DNA of 64,000 nucleotides, taken from assembly GCF_900099765.1 (NCBI RefSeq), contig NZ_FNDX01000023.1:1-64000 (forward strand), given 5' to 3'. Shown in pieces: positions 7,663-16,010 of the stretch; within the stretch, counting starts at the first letter, position 1, and every line of letters starts with the position of its first letter. The notes under the pieces were generated by a model. It had not been told where the DNA came from and did not search any database. It worked only from the letters and a program-made list of their open reading frames with translations. The DNA is from Paenibacillus typhae. GTDB lineage: Bacteria > Bacillota > Bacilli > Paenibacillales > Paenibacillaceae. A program made the position numbers and the translations under genes.

Positions 7663-7759
7663 GGAGCAAATGCAGCCCGCCACCAATGCCATCAATAAAA
7701 TGTATCTCTAAAATTTCCGCATCCGCATCCAGCCCCGGGTAGCATTTTGCTCCAAACTC

Positions 7760-7788
7760 TGATATGATTTTAATCGTAATAATTACTA
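7760..7788 (+). promoter_or_regulatory. Extended -10 promoter with Zur-box-like dyad
   Basis: TGATATGAT at 7760-7768 is a good extended -10. The dyad TCGTAAT-A-ATTACTA at 7774-7788 starts 5 nt later, over the expected start site. The Bacillus Zur operator is TCGTAATnATTACGA; this site differs at one of its 14 defined positions. It lies 44 nt before the AAA+ ATPase gene. Zinc-dependent repression of that gene is therefore a testable proposal. Confidence 0.5.
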
Positions 7789-7831
7789 TTATGTCGCAAT
7801 CAGACTTTACCTATAAGGAGCATACTATAAC

Positions 7832-8650
7832 GTGAACAGCAGCAAGAAAAACAACAGCCAGGCCCGGCTCCCGCGGGCCAAGGGGCTGGATATGGCAAGC
7901 GTATATACACCGAAGGAATGCGCTCGGAAGGCGAGGCACATTGTACTGAGCGGGCAGAACCGCACCATTGTCGATGAGTTCATTACGATTCTCGGTATGA
8001 AGGAGCGGTTTGCTGCAGCAGATGTGCCTCTGCCCAATAAGCTGGTGATGTTCGGGCCTCCCGGCACGGGCAAGACGCTGACTGCTTTTCACCTGGCCCA
8101 TCAGCTGGACCTGCCGCTTGTCCTCGTCCGGCTGGATACGGTGATTCACAGCCATTTGGGGGAGACGGCCAGCAATGTGCGGAAGATTTTTGACTATGCC
8201 GCCGGGGTGCCGTGTGTACTGTTTCTTGATGAATTTGATGTGCTGGGGCGGATGCGCGACTCCGGGGATGAGGTCAAGGAGATGGCCCGGGTGGTTAATA
8301 CGCTGCTTCAGTGTCTCGACGAGTTTGCGGGTGACAGTGTGTTTATGGCCGCAACCAATCTTGAGGAGGAGCTGGACCCGGCGGTGTGGCGCCGTTTTGA
8401 TACGAGGATGACCTATTCCTCTCCGGATGAGGAGGACAGAAGGCTGTACATCGGGATGCTGCTCGGGGGGGAGCCGGATGCACAGGGGATGGTTGCGGAA
8501 ACCGCAGGCCTGCTGGCCGGCTGCAGCTTTGCCGATATGGAGCAAATTGTGCTGAAAGCCAGACGCAAAGCGATCATAGCAGACACTGCGCTGGCATACG
8601 GCCTGATCTGCGAGGCATACACCGAATATAATCTGCGCAGGGTGCAGTAG
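7832..8650 (+). CDS. Stand-alone AAA+ ATPase
   Basis: The 272-residue protein has one complete AAA+ module: Walker A GPPGTGKT at 75-82, Walker B VLFLDEFD at 129-136, sensor 1 in MAATN (Asn176) and an arginine finger in VWRRFDTR near 187-188. A short helical lid follows. A pore-loop-like residue could be the HLGET region after strand 2. There is no protease, nuclease or transmembrane domain, so its client is unknown. It is a single-gene unit with flanking gaps and starts at a GTG with AAGGAG 11 nt upstream. The Zur-like site upstream is the only clue to regulation. Proteins of this form are often annotated only as ATP-binding protein. Confidence 0.8.
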   Translation: MNSSKKNNSQARLPRAKGLDMASVYTPKECARKARHIVLSGQNRTIVDEFITILGMKERFAAADVPLPNKLVMFGPPGTGKTLTAFHLAHQLDLPLVLVRLDTVIHSHLGETASNVRKIFDYAAGVPCVLFLDEFDVLGRMRDSGDEVKEMARVVNTLLQCLDEFAGDSVFMAATNLEEELDPAVWRRFDTRMTYSSPDEEDRRLYIGMLLGGEPDAQGMVAETAGLLAGCSFADMEQIVLKARRKAIIADTALAYGLICEAYTEYNLRRVQ

Positions 8651-8763
8651 GCTGCAGGGCTCCTTTCAGGAGTCCTTTTTCTATATCTGTCCGAATGGGG
8701 GCAGGTACGCTGCAGTCCGGCTCCGCTAAAAAGCATTGAATCTTTCCGCCCCGATCAGGTAGT

Positions 8764-10062
8764 ATGAAGATTACTAAAAACAGGCTGTTAAGGCTGCTGC
8801 AGAAAGGTTGGCGTCATAGAAAAATGATTAGAGAAAAGATGGATAGCCGCATGCTTGCGGCAGAGGGCCCGTCCCGCAGCCAGCGGCTGCAGCTGGCAGT
8901 TATACTGGGGGCGATTGCTACAATCGGCCCGCTGTCGATCGACATGTATTTGCCGGCCCTGCCGGAGCTGGCCCGGCATTTTGAGACGAGCGCTGCGCTG
9001 GTACAGCTTAGTCTGACCTTCTTTCTGCTGGGACTGGCCTCCGGGCAGCTGGTGGCGGGTCCGCTGAGTGATGTTCACGGCCGCCGCGGCCCGCTGCTGA
9101 TCGGCATGCTGATTTATACCGTATCCTCCCTGCTGTGCGCCTTCAGCCCGTCGATCGGCCTTTTGATTGTGCTGCGTTTCATTCAGGGGCTGGCCGGCTC
9201 AGTAGGCGTGGTCATCTCGCGCGCTGCGGTCCGTGACCTGTATAGCGGCTCCGAATTGACCAAGTTCTTTGCGCTCCTGATGATTGTTAACGGGCTGGGG
9301 CCGATTCTTGCGCCGATTATCGGCGGACAGCTGCTGAGAGTAACAACCTGGCAGGGGGTGTTCTTTGTGCTTTTTGCGGCTGGTCTGCTTTTTTGTGCAA
9401 CGATTCTGCTGCGCCTGCCGGAGACGCTGCCCAAGGAACGTCGCGTAAAAAGCGGCCTGAAAGGCACGCTGCGCACCTTCCGCGGTCTGCTCCGCAACGG
9501 ACGGTTTATGGGCTATGCGCTATCCCAGAGCTTTGTAATGGCGGCCATGTTCGCTTATATTTCCGGTTCTTCCTTTGTGCTGCAAAATATGTTCGGGGTG
9601 TCGCCGCAGATGTACAGCCTGATCTTTGCCGTAAACGGGCTTGGCATTATTATTACCGGACAAATCGCCGGCAGATTGTCCGGCAGGTACGGCGAGCGCA
9701 GGCTTCTGGCCAGCGGTCTGCTGCTCTGTGCGCTCGGCGGAGTCCTCCTGCTGCTTACAGTTCTGGCCGGCGGCGGCATATGGCCGATTCTCATCTGCCT
9801 GCTTGCGGTTGTGTCCAGCGTCGGGATGATCAGCACAACGACTTTTTCGCTGGCAATGCAGGATCAGGCGGAGACAGCAGGCAGCGCTTCAGCGCTGCTC
9901 GGCCTGCTCCCGCTGCTTCTAGGCGGCTGTGTCGCACCGCTGGTCGGTATCGGCGGAGATGAAACGGCGCTGCCGATGGCCGTTGTGATCGCCTCCGCCG
10001 GTCTTTTGTCCGTCCTGTCTTACCTGCTGCTCTGCAGAGGCCGAAAAGGAGGACGGCCATGA
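8764..10062 (+). CDS. Bcr/CflA-type MFS drug efflux transporter
   Basis: The 432-residue frame encodes a 12-helix major facilitator. Features of the Bcr/CflA branch are GPLSIDMYLPALP at the end of helix 1, GLASGQLVAGPLSDVHGRR in the loop between helices 2 and 3, and RFIQGLAGSVGVVISRAAVRDLY near helix 4 (motif C region). It would export drugs or metabolites by proton antiport. The N-terminus is uncertain: the first 35-40 residues are basic and not conserved-looking, the ATG at 8764 has only a weak AGG before it, and ATGs at 8824 or 8839 are plausible. Its stop overlaps the EamA gene by 4 nt. Confidence 0.88.
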   Translation: MKITKNRLLRLLQKGWRHRKMIREKMDSRMLAAEGPSRSQRLQLAVILGAIATIGPLSIDMYLPALPELARHFETSAALVQLSLTFFLLGLASGQLVAGPLSDVHGRRGPLLIGMLIYTVSSLLCAFSPSIGLLIVLRFIQGLAGSVGVVISRAAVRDLYSGSELTKFFALLMIVNGLGPILAPIIGGQLLRVTTWQGVFFVLFAAGLLFCATILLRLPETLPKERRVKSGLKGTLRTFRGLLRNGRFMGYALSQSFVMAAMFAYISGSSFVLQNMFGVSPQMYSLIFAVNGLGIIITGQIAGRLSGRYGERRLLASGLLLCALGGVLLLLTVLAGGGIWPILICLLAVVSSVGMISTTTFSLAMQDQAETAGSASALLGLLPLLLGGCVAPLVGIGGDETALPMAVVIASAGLLSVLSYLLLCRGRKGGRP

Positions 10063-10952
10063 GCCGAAAAGACTTTACCGTCCTGCTCCTGCTCGCCTTT
10101 GCCTGGGGCGCATCGTTTCTGTTCATGCGGATCGCCTCTCCCGAGCTGGGTCCGGTGTTTACAACCGAGCTCCGGGTGGCGCTGGCGGCGGCCGCCTTGC
10201 TGCTGTATGCGAGGATAACCCGCAGGCAGCTGGGGCTTCTCCGGCACTGGAAGCCATTCCTGCTGCTGGGTGCTTTGAACGCTGCACTGCCGTTCACGCT
10301 GATCTGCATGGCGGAGCTTGAGCTGAACGCTTCGCTGGCAGCGATTCTTAATGCTACGACCCCTATGTTCACGGCGCTTGCCGCCTGGGGCATCCGGGGC
10401 GAGAAGCCGGGCCTGTCCAAATCCGTCGGTTTGGTTATCGGTCTTGCGGGCGTAGCGGTTCTGGTGGGCTGGAGCCCGGTACCGCTGTCCGGAAAGACGC
10501 TGCTGTCCGTCCTTTTTTCACTCGGGGCAGCACTGGCCTACGGCCTTGGCGGTCTCTACGCTACGCGGGTCGGCCGGGATCTGGCACCGCTCACGCTTGC
10601 GGCCGGTCAGCAGCTCGGTGCTGCTGTTATCCTGCTCCCGCTGGCGGTTATTTTTGCACCCCGGCATCTGCCCTCTGCTGCAGCAGTTTACTCCGTGCTC
10701 GGCCTGTCTCTTGTTTGTACGGCTGTGGCGTACCTGTTGTATTTTTACCTGATTCAGAGTGTAGGTGCAGTGAAAACCGTAAGTGTTACCTTTCTGGTGC
10801 CGGTCTTTGGCCTGATGTGGGGTGCGCTGTTTCTGAATGAGCCTATTTATGCTAATACACTGGCAGGTCTGACCATCATTCTGCTAAGTGTAATGCTGGT
10901 CAACCGGAAACCGCGGCCTGCCGCAGCCCCGGCTCTGGACGAGCAGGCGTAA
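10059..10952 (+). CDS. EamA/DMT-family transporter
   Basis: The 297-residue protein has ten predicted membrane helices in two EamA repeats of about 140 residues. The first repeat has WGASFLFMRIASPELGPVF and the usual end-of-helix motif NATTPMFTALAAW; the second has GVAVLVGW and VAYLLYFYLIQSVGAVKTVSVTFLVPVFG, typical of the RhaT/YdcZ-like exporters. The substrate is not predictable. Its ATG overlaps the stop of the Bcr/CflA gene (ATGA), so both transporters are expressed together. The protein ends in a short Pro/Ala-rich tail. Confidence 0.88.
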   Translation: MSRKDFTVLLLLAFAWGASFLFMRIASPELGPVFTTELRVALAAAALLLYARITRRQLGLLRHWKPFLLLGALNAALPFTLICMAELELNASLAAILNATTPMFTALAAWGIRGEKPGLSKSVGLVIGLAGVAVLVGWSPVPLSGKTLLSVLFSLGAALAYGLGGLYATRVGRDLAPLTLAAGQQLGAAVILLPLAVIFAPRHLPSAAAVYSVLGLSLVCTAVAYLLYFYLIQSVGAVKTVSVTFLVPVFGLMWGALFLNEPIYANTLAGLTIILLSVMLVNRKPRPAAAPALDEQA

Positions 10953-11053
10953 TGAACCTTCGCCCCTTTTCTTACTTTCAGCAAACTTTCAGCCCATTTT
11001 AACGTTCTATTGGGTCTAGAGGTATATATTGAAGGGGAAAAGGAGGAACAGGC

Positions 11054-11407
11054 ATGAATATTTCATCCGCAGCATCCACCGCTTCCGCTTCCTATACTCC
11101 ATCCAGTGCAGCTGACACCAGCACACTTGAGAAACAAAAAGCGAAGCTGGAGGCCGAGCTCGAAAAGGCCGAAGCCAGCAAGGATGACGAGAAGACCAAA
11201 GAAACCAAAACGAAGCAACTTGAGCAGCAAATTAAGCAGATTGAAGCGCAGATCGCCCAAAAGTCCAACAGCAGCAGTTCTTCTGCGGCGGTTCAAAGCG
11301 CACAGCCGGAAAAACCTGCAGACACCAATCTGCTGAAGGCTGCAAGCAGCGCACAGATTGCCACAGCCACAACCGACAGTGAGGGAAGATTCGATATCCG
11401 GATCTGA
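11054..11407 (+). CDS. Small coiled-coil protein, FlxA-like
   Basis: The 117-residue protein has a Ser/Ala-rich N-terminus, a heptad-rich charged segment at about 25-75 (LEKQKAKLEAELEKAEAS, then QLEQQIKQIEAQIAQKS) and a Ser/Ala/Thr-rich tail. This composition matches FlxA-like proteins of Firmicutes; their function is not known. There is no signal peptide or membrane segment. AAAGGAGG lies 6 nt before the ATG at 11054. It is monocistronic, with a terminator 22 bp after the stop. Confidence 0.75.
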   Translation: MNISSAASTASASYTPSSAADTSTLEKQKAKLEAELEKAEASKDDEKTKETKTKQLEQQIKQIEAQIAQKSNSSSSSAAVQSAQPEKPADTNLLKAASSAQIATATTDSEGRFDIRI

Positions 11408-11429
11408 TCACACTGCAATAAGCCATTTC

Positions 11430-11471
11430 AAAAAGAGGACATCCTTTGCCGTGAGGGAGGTCCTCTTTTTT
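11430..11471 (+). terminator. Rho-independent terminator after the FlxA-like gene
   Basis: AAAAAGAGGAC at 11430-11440 pairs with GTCCTCTTTTT at 11460-11470 and a T run follows. The A and T runs on both sides would let it work in either direction. Confidence 0.88.
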
Positions 11472-11518
11472 ATTGAGAAAGCCGGTTCTATGGAGGAAAA
11501 ATACATTTTGTCCTCAGC

Positions 11519-11571
11519 TGTGGATAAGATGTGTATAACTTTGCGAATAAGTGGGGGTAAGCTGTGATTAA
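11519..11571 (+). promoter_or_regulatory. DnaA-box-like cluster
   Basis: In the 11408-11770 gap, which has no gene, four same-strand nonamers occur in 53 bp: TGTGGATAA at 11519 (perfect), TGTGTATAA at 11530 (8/9), TGCGAATAA at 11542 (7/9) and TGTGATTAA at 11563 (7/9). Start spacings of 11, 12 and 21 bp place them on one face of the helix. No replication gene is near, so this is not the usual dnaA-dnaN origin; a DnaA titration or regulatory cluster is possible. The rest of the gap shows nothing I can name. Confidence 0.4.
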
Positions 11572-11770
11572 CTTTCCTGAGAGGGTCTCAGATTACGCCG
11601 GGGACGCTATGCATCAACTTGTGAAAATGTTAAAATCAGGATGTGAAAAAAGGTGCGATCTTCAATGATTCAGTAATCCGGACAATCAGCAGTGTAACCG
11701 AAGGCAAGATATTCACTCTGAATTTAACGCATTAACGTAATGGTTGATATAGCGAAAAGGGGCTGAACCT

Positions 11771-12634
11771 ATGAATATGGCGGTAATGGATATTATAGAA
11801 AAACGTAAATCTGTACGCACCTATGAGACGACTCCGATCGGAGAAAACGCGTATGCATCCATTATGGAATATCTGGGGCGGGAGGAGAATCTGCGTGGTC
11901 CCTTCGGCGGAACAGCACGCATCGAATGGGTCTGGGCCAAAGGAGAGGACGGGGACGGCAAGGCTGTCAGGCTTGGCGCTTATGGCGTTATCCAGAATCC
12001 GCAGGCCTATCTGGTAGGTGTGGGCCGAAATGACCAGAAGGCACTGCTGGAGTTTGGCTATATTTTTCATAAGCTGATTCTGTATGCTACAGGCCTTGGC
12101 CTTGGCACCTGCTGGATCGGCGGGACCTTTAGCCGCAAATCGTTCGCGCGTGAGCTGGAGCTACATCCGGGGGAGATTATTCCCTGCATTACGCCCCTTG
12201 GTTACCCGCGTGAGAAGCAGCGGCTGCTTGACGCGACTATGCGTTATGTGGTCAAGGCTGACCAGAAGAAGCCCTGGCGGGAGTTATACTATGATTCCGG
12301 CTTCGGACAGCTGCTTGCACCGGAGTCCGCGGGAAGGCTCGCTGCTGCACTGGAGATGGTCCGGCTCGGCCCGTCGGCTTCCAACAAGCAGCCGTGGCGG
12401 GCTGTGCTGTCGGCAGACCGGCAGCAGGTTCATTTCTATCTGCAGCATACCCCTAATTACAGCGGGAACAAGCTCGGGTTTGAAATGCAGCGGATCGATA
12501 TTGGCATTGCCGCCTGCAATTTTGAGCTTGCCTGCCGGGAGCTGGGCATTCAGGGAGCCTGGACCGTGCATGATCCGCAGCTGGGTGCGATTGACCAGCA
12601 TACGGAATATATGCTGAGCTATAAGCTCAGCTGA
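11771..12634 (+). CDS. Nitroreductase-family protein (TM1586 type)
   Basis: The 287-residue protein has the FMN-binding start MDIIEKRKSVRTYE, the GTCWIGGTFSR loop at about 115-125, and a second half (RLGPSASNKQPWRAVL, then DIGIAACNFELACRELG) that repeats nitroreductase features. The family of longer, pseudo-duplicated nitroreductases fits its length better than standard 200-residue enzymes. It would be an FMN-dependent NAD(P)H oxidoreductase acting on quinone-like or nitro compounds; the natural substrate is unknown. AAGGGG lies 8 nt before the ATG. It converges on the EcfA-EcfT fusion gene, with 5 bp between stops. Confidence 0.82.
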   Translation: MNMAVMDIIEKRKSVRTYETTPIGENAYASIMEYLGREENLRGPFGGTARIEWVWAKGEDGDGKAVRLGAYGVIQNPQAYLVGVGRNDQKALLEFGYIFHKLILYATGLGLGTCWIGGTFSRKSFARELELHPGEIIPCITPLGYPREKQRLLDATMRYVVKADQKKPWRELYYDSGFGQLLAPESAGRLAAALEMVRLGPSASNKQPWRAVLSADRQQVHFYLQHTPNYSGNKLGFEMQRIDIGIAACNFELACRELGIQGAWTVHDPQLGAIDQHTEYMLSYKLS

Positions 12635-12639
12635 TGAGC

Positions 12640-14388
12640 TCAGCTGATGAGCGAGAACCACCACAGCAGAGCTGCAGTAAGAATAACACAAGCCAGCGCC
12701 AGCGTGTCCGCGGACTTCCAGGTCAGCGTGTATGCCGGTGTTCTGGCTTTTTTGGGGTCGTAGCCCCGGGACTCGACGGCTGTGGCCAGCTCATCCCCCA
12801 TGCTGATGACAAGGATCAGGAGCGGGACAATGAGCATCGTGATCTGGCGGGGGGTCCAGCGTGCAAGTCCCTGCCGGGGTTTGCCGCGTGACTTCAGCGC
12901 CAGCTGCAGCTGATCCAGCTTGCCGAGAATCCAGGGGACAAATTGCAGGGTAACGGATACGGCCAGTGACCAGCCCCGGGTACGGAGGCCAAGCTTCTTG
13001 AGCGGGGTAAGGCCCCATTCCAACGCTTCGCGCAGCGGCGCACCGGTTGTTGTCTCCGTGAACAGGAAGCCAAGGGCGATCAGCTGCAGAAAGCGCAGCA
13101 CATTAAGTCCTCCCTGTGCCATTCCCTCCACGCTGAAGCCGGCAGGTCCGATTGAGAAATCAGGGGAGGTCCAGTCAAGCGCAGACAACAGCCACAGGAA
13201 TAGGAACATCAGCAGGAAGGGACGGAAGAACCTGACCGTCCTGCTCCAGGGAACCGCAGCCGAACCGATTAATCCGCAGATAAGGAAGCTTGTCAGCAGC
13301 GCAGGCGGATAGCTGTCCATGCTCAGTACAACGAGTGAACCAAAGAGCATTCCCAGCCACTTCACCCGGGGGTCCAGCTTCTGCCACCGTTTCTGGCGTG
13401 AAGCCTTCCGGCTATGCGTCTGCACCGTACCTTCGTCTGCAGCACCGATAGGCATATGCGTCTGCACCGTACCTTCGTCTGCAGCACCGATAGGCATATG
13501 CGTCTCCGCCGTACCTTCGCCCCCAGCACCGCCTGGCATAAGCGACTCAGCCGTACCTCCGCCCGTGGCGCCGGCTGCGGAAGGCGCCGGCAGCGGTAGC
13601 GAAGCGAGCCCCGCCAGCAGCTCTCCGATGCTGGCAGGCTGCTCCGCCAGCAGCCCCTGCCGGCGGAGCCTGTCCCCGATGCGCGAGTACGCAGGCGGTT
13701 CCAGACCGGCCGACCGGAGCAGCTGGTGATCCGCTGCAAGCGGAGCGGCCGGTCCGCTGTAATGCACAGTTCCCCTGTGCATTACAACCGCCTGATCAGC
13801 CAGCGGGAGCAGAGTATCCAGCTCATGTGTGCCGATGATCAGGGTAATGCCCTCTGCCCGCAGCTGCTGCACCAGCTTCAGCAGCGAGTGAGCCGACTGC
13901 GGATCGAGCCCCGCGGTCGGCTCGTCGAGAATCAGCAGCTCCGGCTGCACGGCAAGGGCGGCGGCGATGCACAGCCGCCGCTTCTCTCCTCCGCTGAGCA
14001 GAAAAGGGGAGCGCCCGGCGAATGTTTCGTAGGGCAGCCCGGCTCTGGACAAAGCGCTGCGGATCAGCTCCAGGCGCTGTGCCTTAGGCACGCCATGCTG
14101 CTCCAGGCCATATTCCATTTCTTTGTGTACACTGCCAGCGAACAGCTGCGTCTCCGGCTGCTGGAACACAATAGATACCTTGGGCGTCCCGCCTGATCCG
14201 CCGGCATATTCAATCCTGCCTGACGAGGGCGTGTCCAGCCCGGCCAGCAGCCGCAGCAGGGTCGATTTGCCGCTGCCGGTCACGCCGCAGAGAACAGCCA
14301 GGGTGCCCCGGCTGATTTCCAGATTAACATCCTGTAGAGCAGCGGTACTATCGTACAGGTAAGATACCCTTTCTGCCCTTATGCTCAT
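12640..14388 (-). CDS. Fused ECF transporter ATPase and transmembrane subunit (EcfA-EcfT)
   Basis: One 582-residue protein joins two normally separate ECF subunits. Residues 1-265 are an EcfA ATPase: Walker A GVTGSGKST, Q-loop SIVFQQPETQLFAG, signature LLSGGEKRRL and Walker B LLILDEPTAGLD. Residues about 285-350 are a Gly/Ala/Thr linker with tandem 14-residue repeats (HMPIGAADEGTVQT twice, plus two diverged copies). Residues 355-582 are EcfT: five or so membrane segments and the two coupling-helix motifs LKSRG and VESRG. With EcfA1 it drives uptake by S components such as BioY. The ATG at 14388 overlaps the ecfA1 stop by 4 nt; an in-frame extension to 14490 lies inside ecfA1. Confidence 0.92.
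   Translation of the reverse strand: MSIRAERVSYLYDSTAALQDVNLEISRGTLAVLCGVTGSGKSTLLRLLAGLDTPSSGRIEYAGGSGGTPKVSIVFQQPETQLFAGSVHKEMEYGLEQHGVPKAQRLELIRSALSRAGLPYETFAGRSPFLLSGGEKRRLCIAAALAVQPELLILDEPTAGLDPQSAHSLLKLVQQLRAEGITLIIGTHELDTLLPLADQAVVMHRGTVHYSGPAAPLAADHQLLRSAGLEPPAYSRIGDRLRRQGLLAEQPASIGELLAGLASLPLPAPSAAGATGGGTAESLMPGGAGGEGTAETHMPIGAADEGTVQTHMPIGAADEGTVQTHSRKASRQKRWQKLDPRVKWLGMLFGSLVVLSMDSYPPALLTSFLICGLIGSAAVPWSRTVRFFRPFLLMFLFLWLLSALDWTSPDFSIGPAGFSVEGMAQGGLNVLRFLQLIALGFLFTETTTGAPLREALEWGLTPLKKLGLRTRGWSLAVSVTLQFVPWILGKLDQLQLALKSRGKPRQGLARWTPRQITMLIVPLLILVISMGDELATAVESRGYDPKKARTPAYTLTWKSADTLALACVILTAALLWWFSLIS
13413..13580 (-). repeat. In-frame 42-bp tandem repeats in the EcfA-EcfT linker
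   Basis: Four 42-bp units start at 13413, 13455, 13497 and 13539. The first two appear identical; the other two are diverged. They encode 14-residue repeats between the ATPase and the membrane part. Identity at DNA level points to recent duplication, and unit number may vary between strains. Confidence 0.9.
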
Positions 14389-15197
14389 AGCACCGCCTCC
14401 AGCTCCAGCTCGGATAGCGGGAGCAGACCGAGGGGCCAGCCGCGCGACTGCAGCAGCCGGCCGATACGGATGACCGGCGGCGGCTCCCACCCCAGCAGCT
14501 CCGGGAGCCCGGAGCTGTAGAACAGTGTGCGCGGATCGCCGTCATAGCGCAGCGTTCCCTGCTCCATTACGGCGACCCTCGGGCTCTCCGCGAGCTCCTC
14601 CGGCCGCTGGGTAACCCACAGGATCGTCGTCCCCCGGCGCCATAACTCTCTGGCCAGCGCCATAATGCGGCTCCGCCCGGCGGGGTCCAGCATCGATGTA
14701 GCCTCATCGAAGATAATCATCTCCGCCTGCAGCGCCAGGCAGCAGGCGACAGCCAGCCGCTGGCGTTCCCCGCCGGAGAGGGTGGTGATATCATCCGCCC
14801 ATTTATGGGCCAGCCCTACCTGCTGCAATACCCGGCGGATCTGTGCATCCATTTCATCCGGGGGCAGCCCGCGGTTCTCCAGTCCGAAGGCAACATCCTC
14901 GTAAGGCGTGGAGCCGATGTTCTGGGATTCGGGATTCTGGAATACAAGCTGGATGTGCTGTTTCACGGCGGTACGGTTCACTGCAGACCGGAGATCAAGG
15001 CCGGCTGCATGCAGACTGCCGGCGGCCGGAATACTCAGTCCGTTGAACATCCGCACCAGAGAGGATTTGCCGCAGCCGTTCGCTCCGGTCAGGGCCACCC
15101 ATTCACCGCGGCTGATATGTATGGAAATCCCCTGCAATACCGGCAGCCGGCGCTGTCCGTCCCGGTACGAGAAGGTTATGTTTTGCGCTGTAATCAT
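14385..15197 (-). CDS. ecfA1: ECF transporter ATPase EcfA1
   Basis: The 270-residue ATP-binding subunit energises ECF-type vitamin uptake. Walker A is GANGCGKSS, the Q-loop is LVFQNPESQ, the signature is LSGGERQRLAVA and Walker B is MIIFDEATSMLD. The C-terminal extension (LFYSSGLPELLGWEPPPVI) is typical of EcfA proteins. FDEATSMLD with an acidic-then-Ala pair matches EcfA1 rather than EcfA2. The ATG at 15197 is chosen (AGG 7 nt before); an in-frame ATG at 15224 with a weaker site is possible. It overlaps the fused second ATPase-EcfT gene and diverges from bioY, so the three genes give a complete ECF module. Confidence 0.88.
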   Translation of the reverse strand: MITAQNITFSYRDGQRRLPVLQGISIHISRGEWVALTGANGCGKSSLVRMFNGLSIPAAGSLHAAGLDLRSAVNRTAVKQHIQLVFQNPESQNIGSTPYEDVAFGLENRGLPPDEMDAQIRRVLQQVGLAHKWADDITTLSGGERQRLAVACCLALQAEMIIFDEATSMLDPAGRSRIMALARELWRRGTTILWVTQRPEELAESPRVAVMEQGTLRYDGDPRTLFYSSGLPELLGWEPPPVIRIGRLLQSRGWPLGLLPLSELELEAVL

Positions 15198-15264
15198 CGT
15201 TCTACCTGCTTCCCTTGACGCCATTCGTCCACAATTGCTCTTGATTATAGCAAAAATTTAAACA

Positions 15265-15293
15265 TTGATGTATACAGACCGGGATGTTATAGT
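15265..15293 (+). promoter_or_regulatory. Promoter of bioY
   Basis: TTGATG at 15265-15270 and TATAGT at 15288-15293 are separated by 17 nt, with the bioY ATG 30 nt on. I see no BirA-type dyad in this short divergent region. Confidence 0.65.
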
Positions 15294-15323
15294 AGTTTCA
15301 AAAAAACGGGGGGCCTTCTTCCA

Positions 15324-15932
15324 ATGAAAAAATGGACGACTCGCGGCCTGATCTTCAGCGCGTTATTTGCCGGAGTCATGATTGCACTCAGTTTCCTCAA
15401 AATCTATTTGCCTATTTCGGCCGTGCCGATTACACTGCAGACACTGGCGGTGATGCTGGCCGGTGCAGTACTTGGAGCACGCTACGGAACGCTGGCTGTG
15501 CTGATCGTCATCGGCCTTTGTGCAGCCGGATTTCCTGTTATGGGCGGCAGCGGCGGAGTGGCGGTGCTGGTGGGTCCGACGGCAGGCTATATTTTCTCCT
15601 GGCCGGTGGCCGCTTTCCTGATCGGGCTGTGCTCCGAGCGCATGCGGCAGGACAAATATACGTTTCCCAAGCTGGCGGCTGCCAACATTGTGTTCGGCGC
15701 ATTGCTGGTCTATCCCGGAGGTGTATGGTGGCTGGCCCACTCTACAGGAATGGACTCCCTCTCCAAGGCGCTGACGGCAGGAATGTGGCCGTTCCTCCCG
15801 GGCGACCTCGTCAAAGCGGTTCTCTGCGCAGGCGTCGTGACTGCTGTAAGGCAGGTATATCCGATTGAGCGGATTCTGAACAGCGATAACGCAGGCTGGG
15901 CCGAAGGCGATCATCCGACTATCAGCAGCTAA
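15324..15932 (+). CDS. bioY: Biotin ECF transporter S component BioY
   Basis: The 202-residue membrane protein binds biotin and associates with the ECF module for import. It has about six hydrophobic helices and the BioY hallmarks ISAVPITLQTLAVMLAG, GLCAAGFPVMGG.SGG and GPTAGYIFSWPVAAFLIG. The C-terminal FLPGDLVKAVLCAGV motif is also typical. It faces away from ecfA1 and the EcfA-EcfT fusion across a 127-bp divergent promoter region. This layout suggests coregulation and a biotin-dedicated ECF system, although a shared ECF module serving other S components cannot be excluded. Confidence 0.93.
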   Translation: MKKWTTRGLIFSALFAGVMIALSFLKIYLPISAVPITLQTLAVMLAGAVLGARYGTLAVLIVIGLCAAGFPVMGGSGGVAVLVGPTAGYIFSWPVAAFLIGLCSERMRQDKYTFPKLAAANIVFGALLVYPGGVWWLAHSTGMDSLSKALTAGMWPFLPGDLVKAVLCAGVVTAVRQVYPIERILNSDNAGWAEGDHPTISS

Positions 15933-15963
15933 ACAGGCGGATACCAACAGGATTACAATAACC

Positions 15964-15999
15964 AAACAGCCGCTGTCCCGATCGGGACAGCGGCTGTTT
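15964..15999. terminator. Bidirectional terminator between bioY and the amylase gene
   Basis: A perfect 36-bp palindrome, AAACAGCCGCTGTCCC-GATC and its complement, lies 31 bp after bioY and 11 bp before the amylase stop. T-rich sequence follows on the plus strand (TTTCTATTTCG). Confidence 0.88.
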
Positions 16000-16010
16000 C
16001 TATTTCGTTA

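Noticed and set aside
15198..15323. BirA operator in the bioY/ecfA1 divergent region
   Set aside because: No dyad of the biotin-repressor type could be found; only a promoter is supported.
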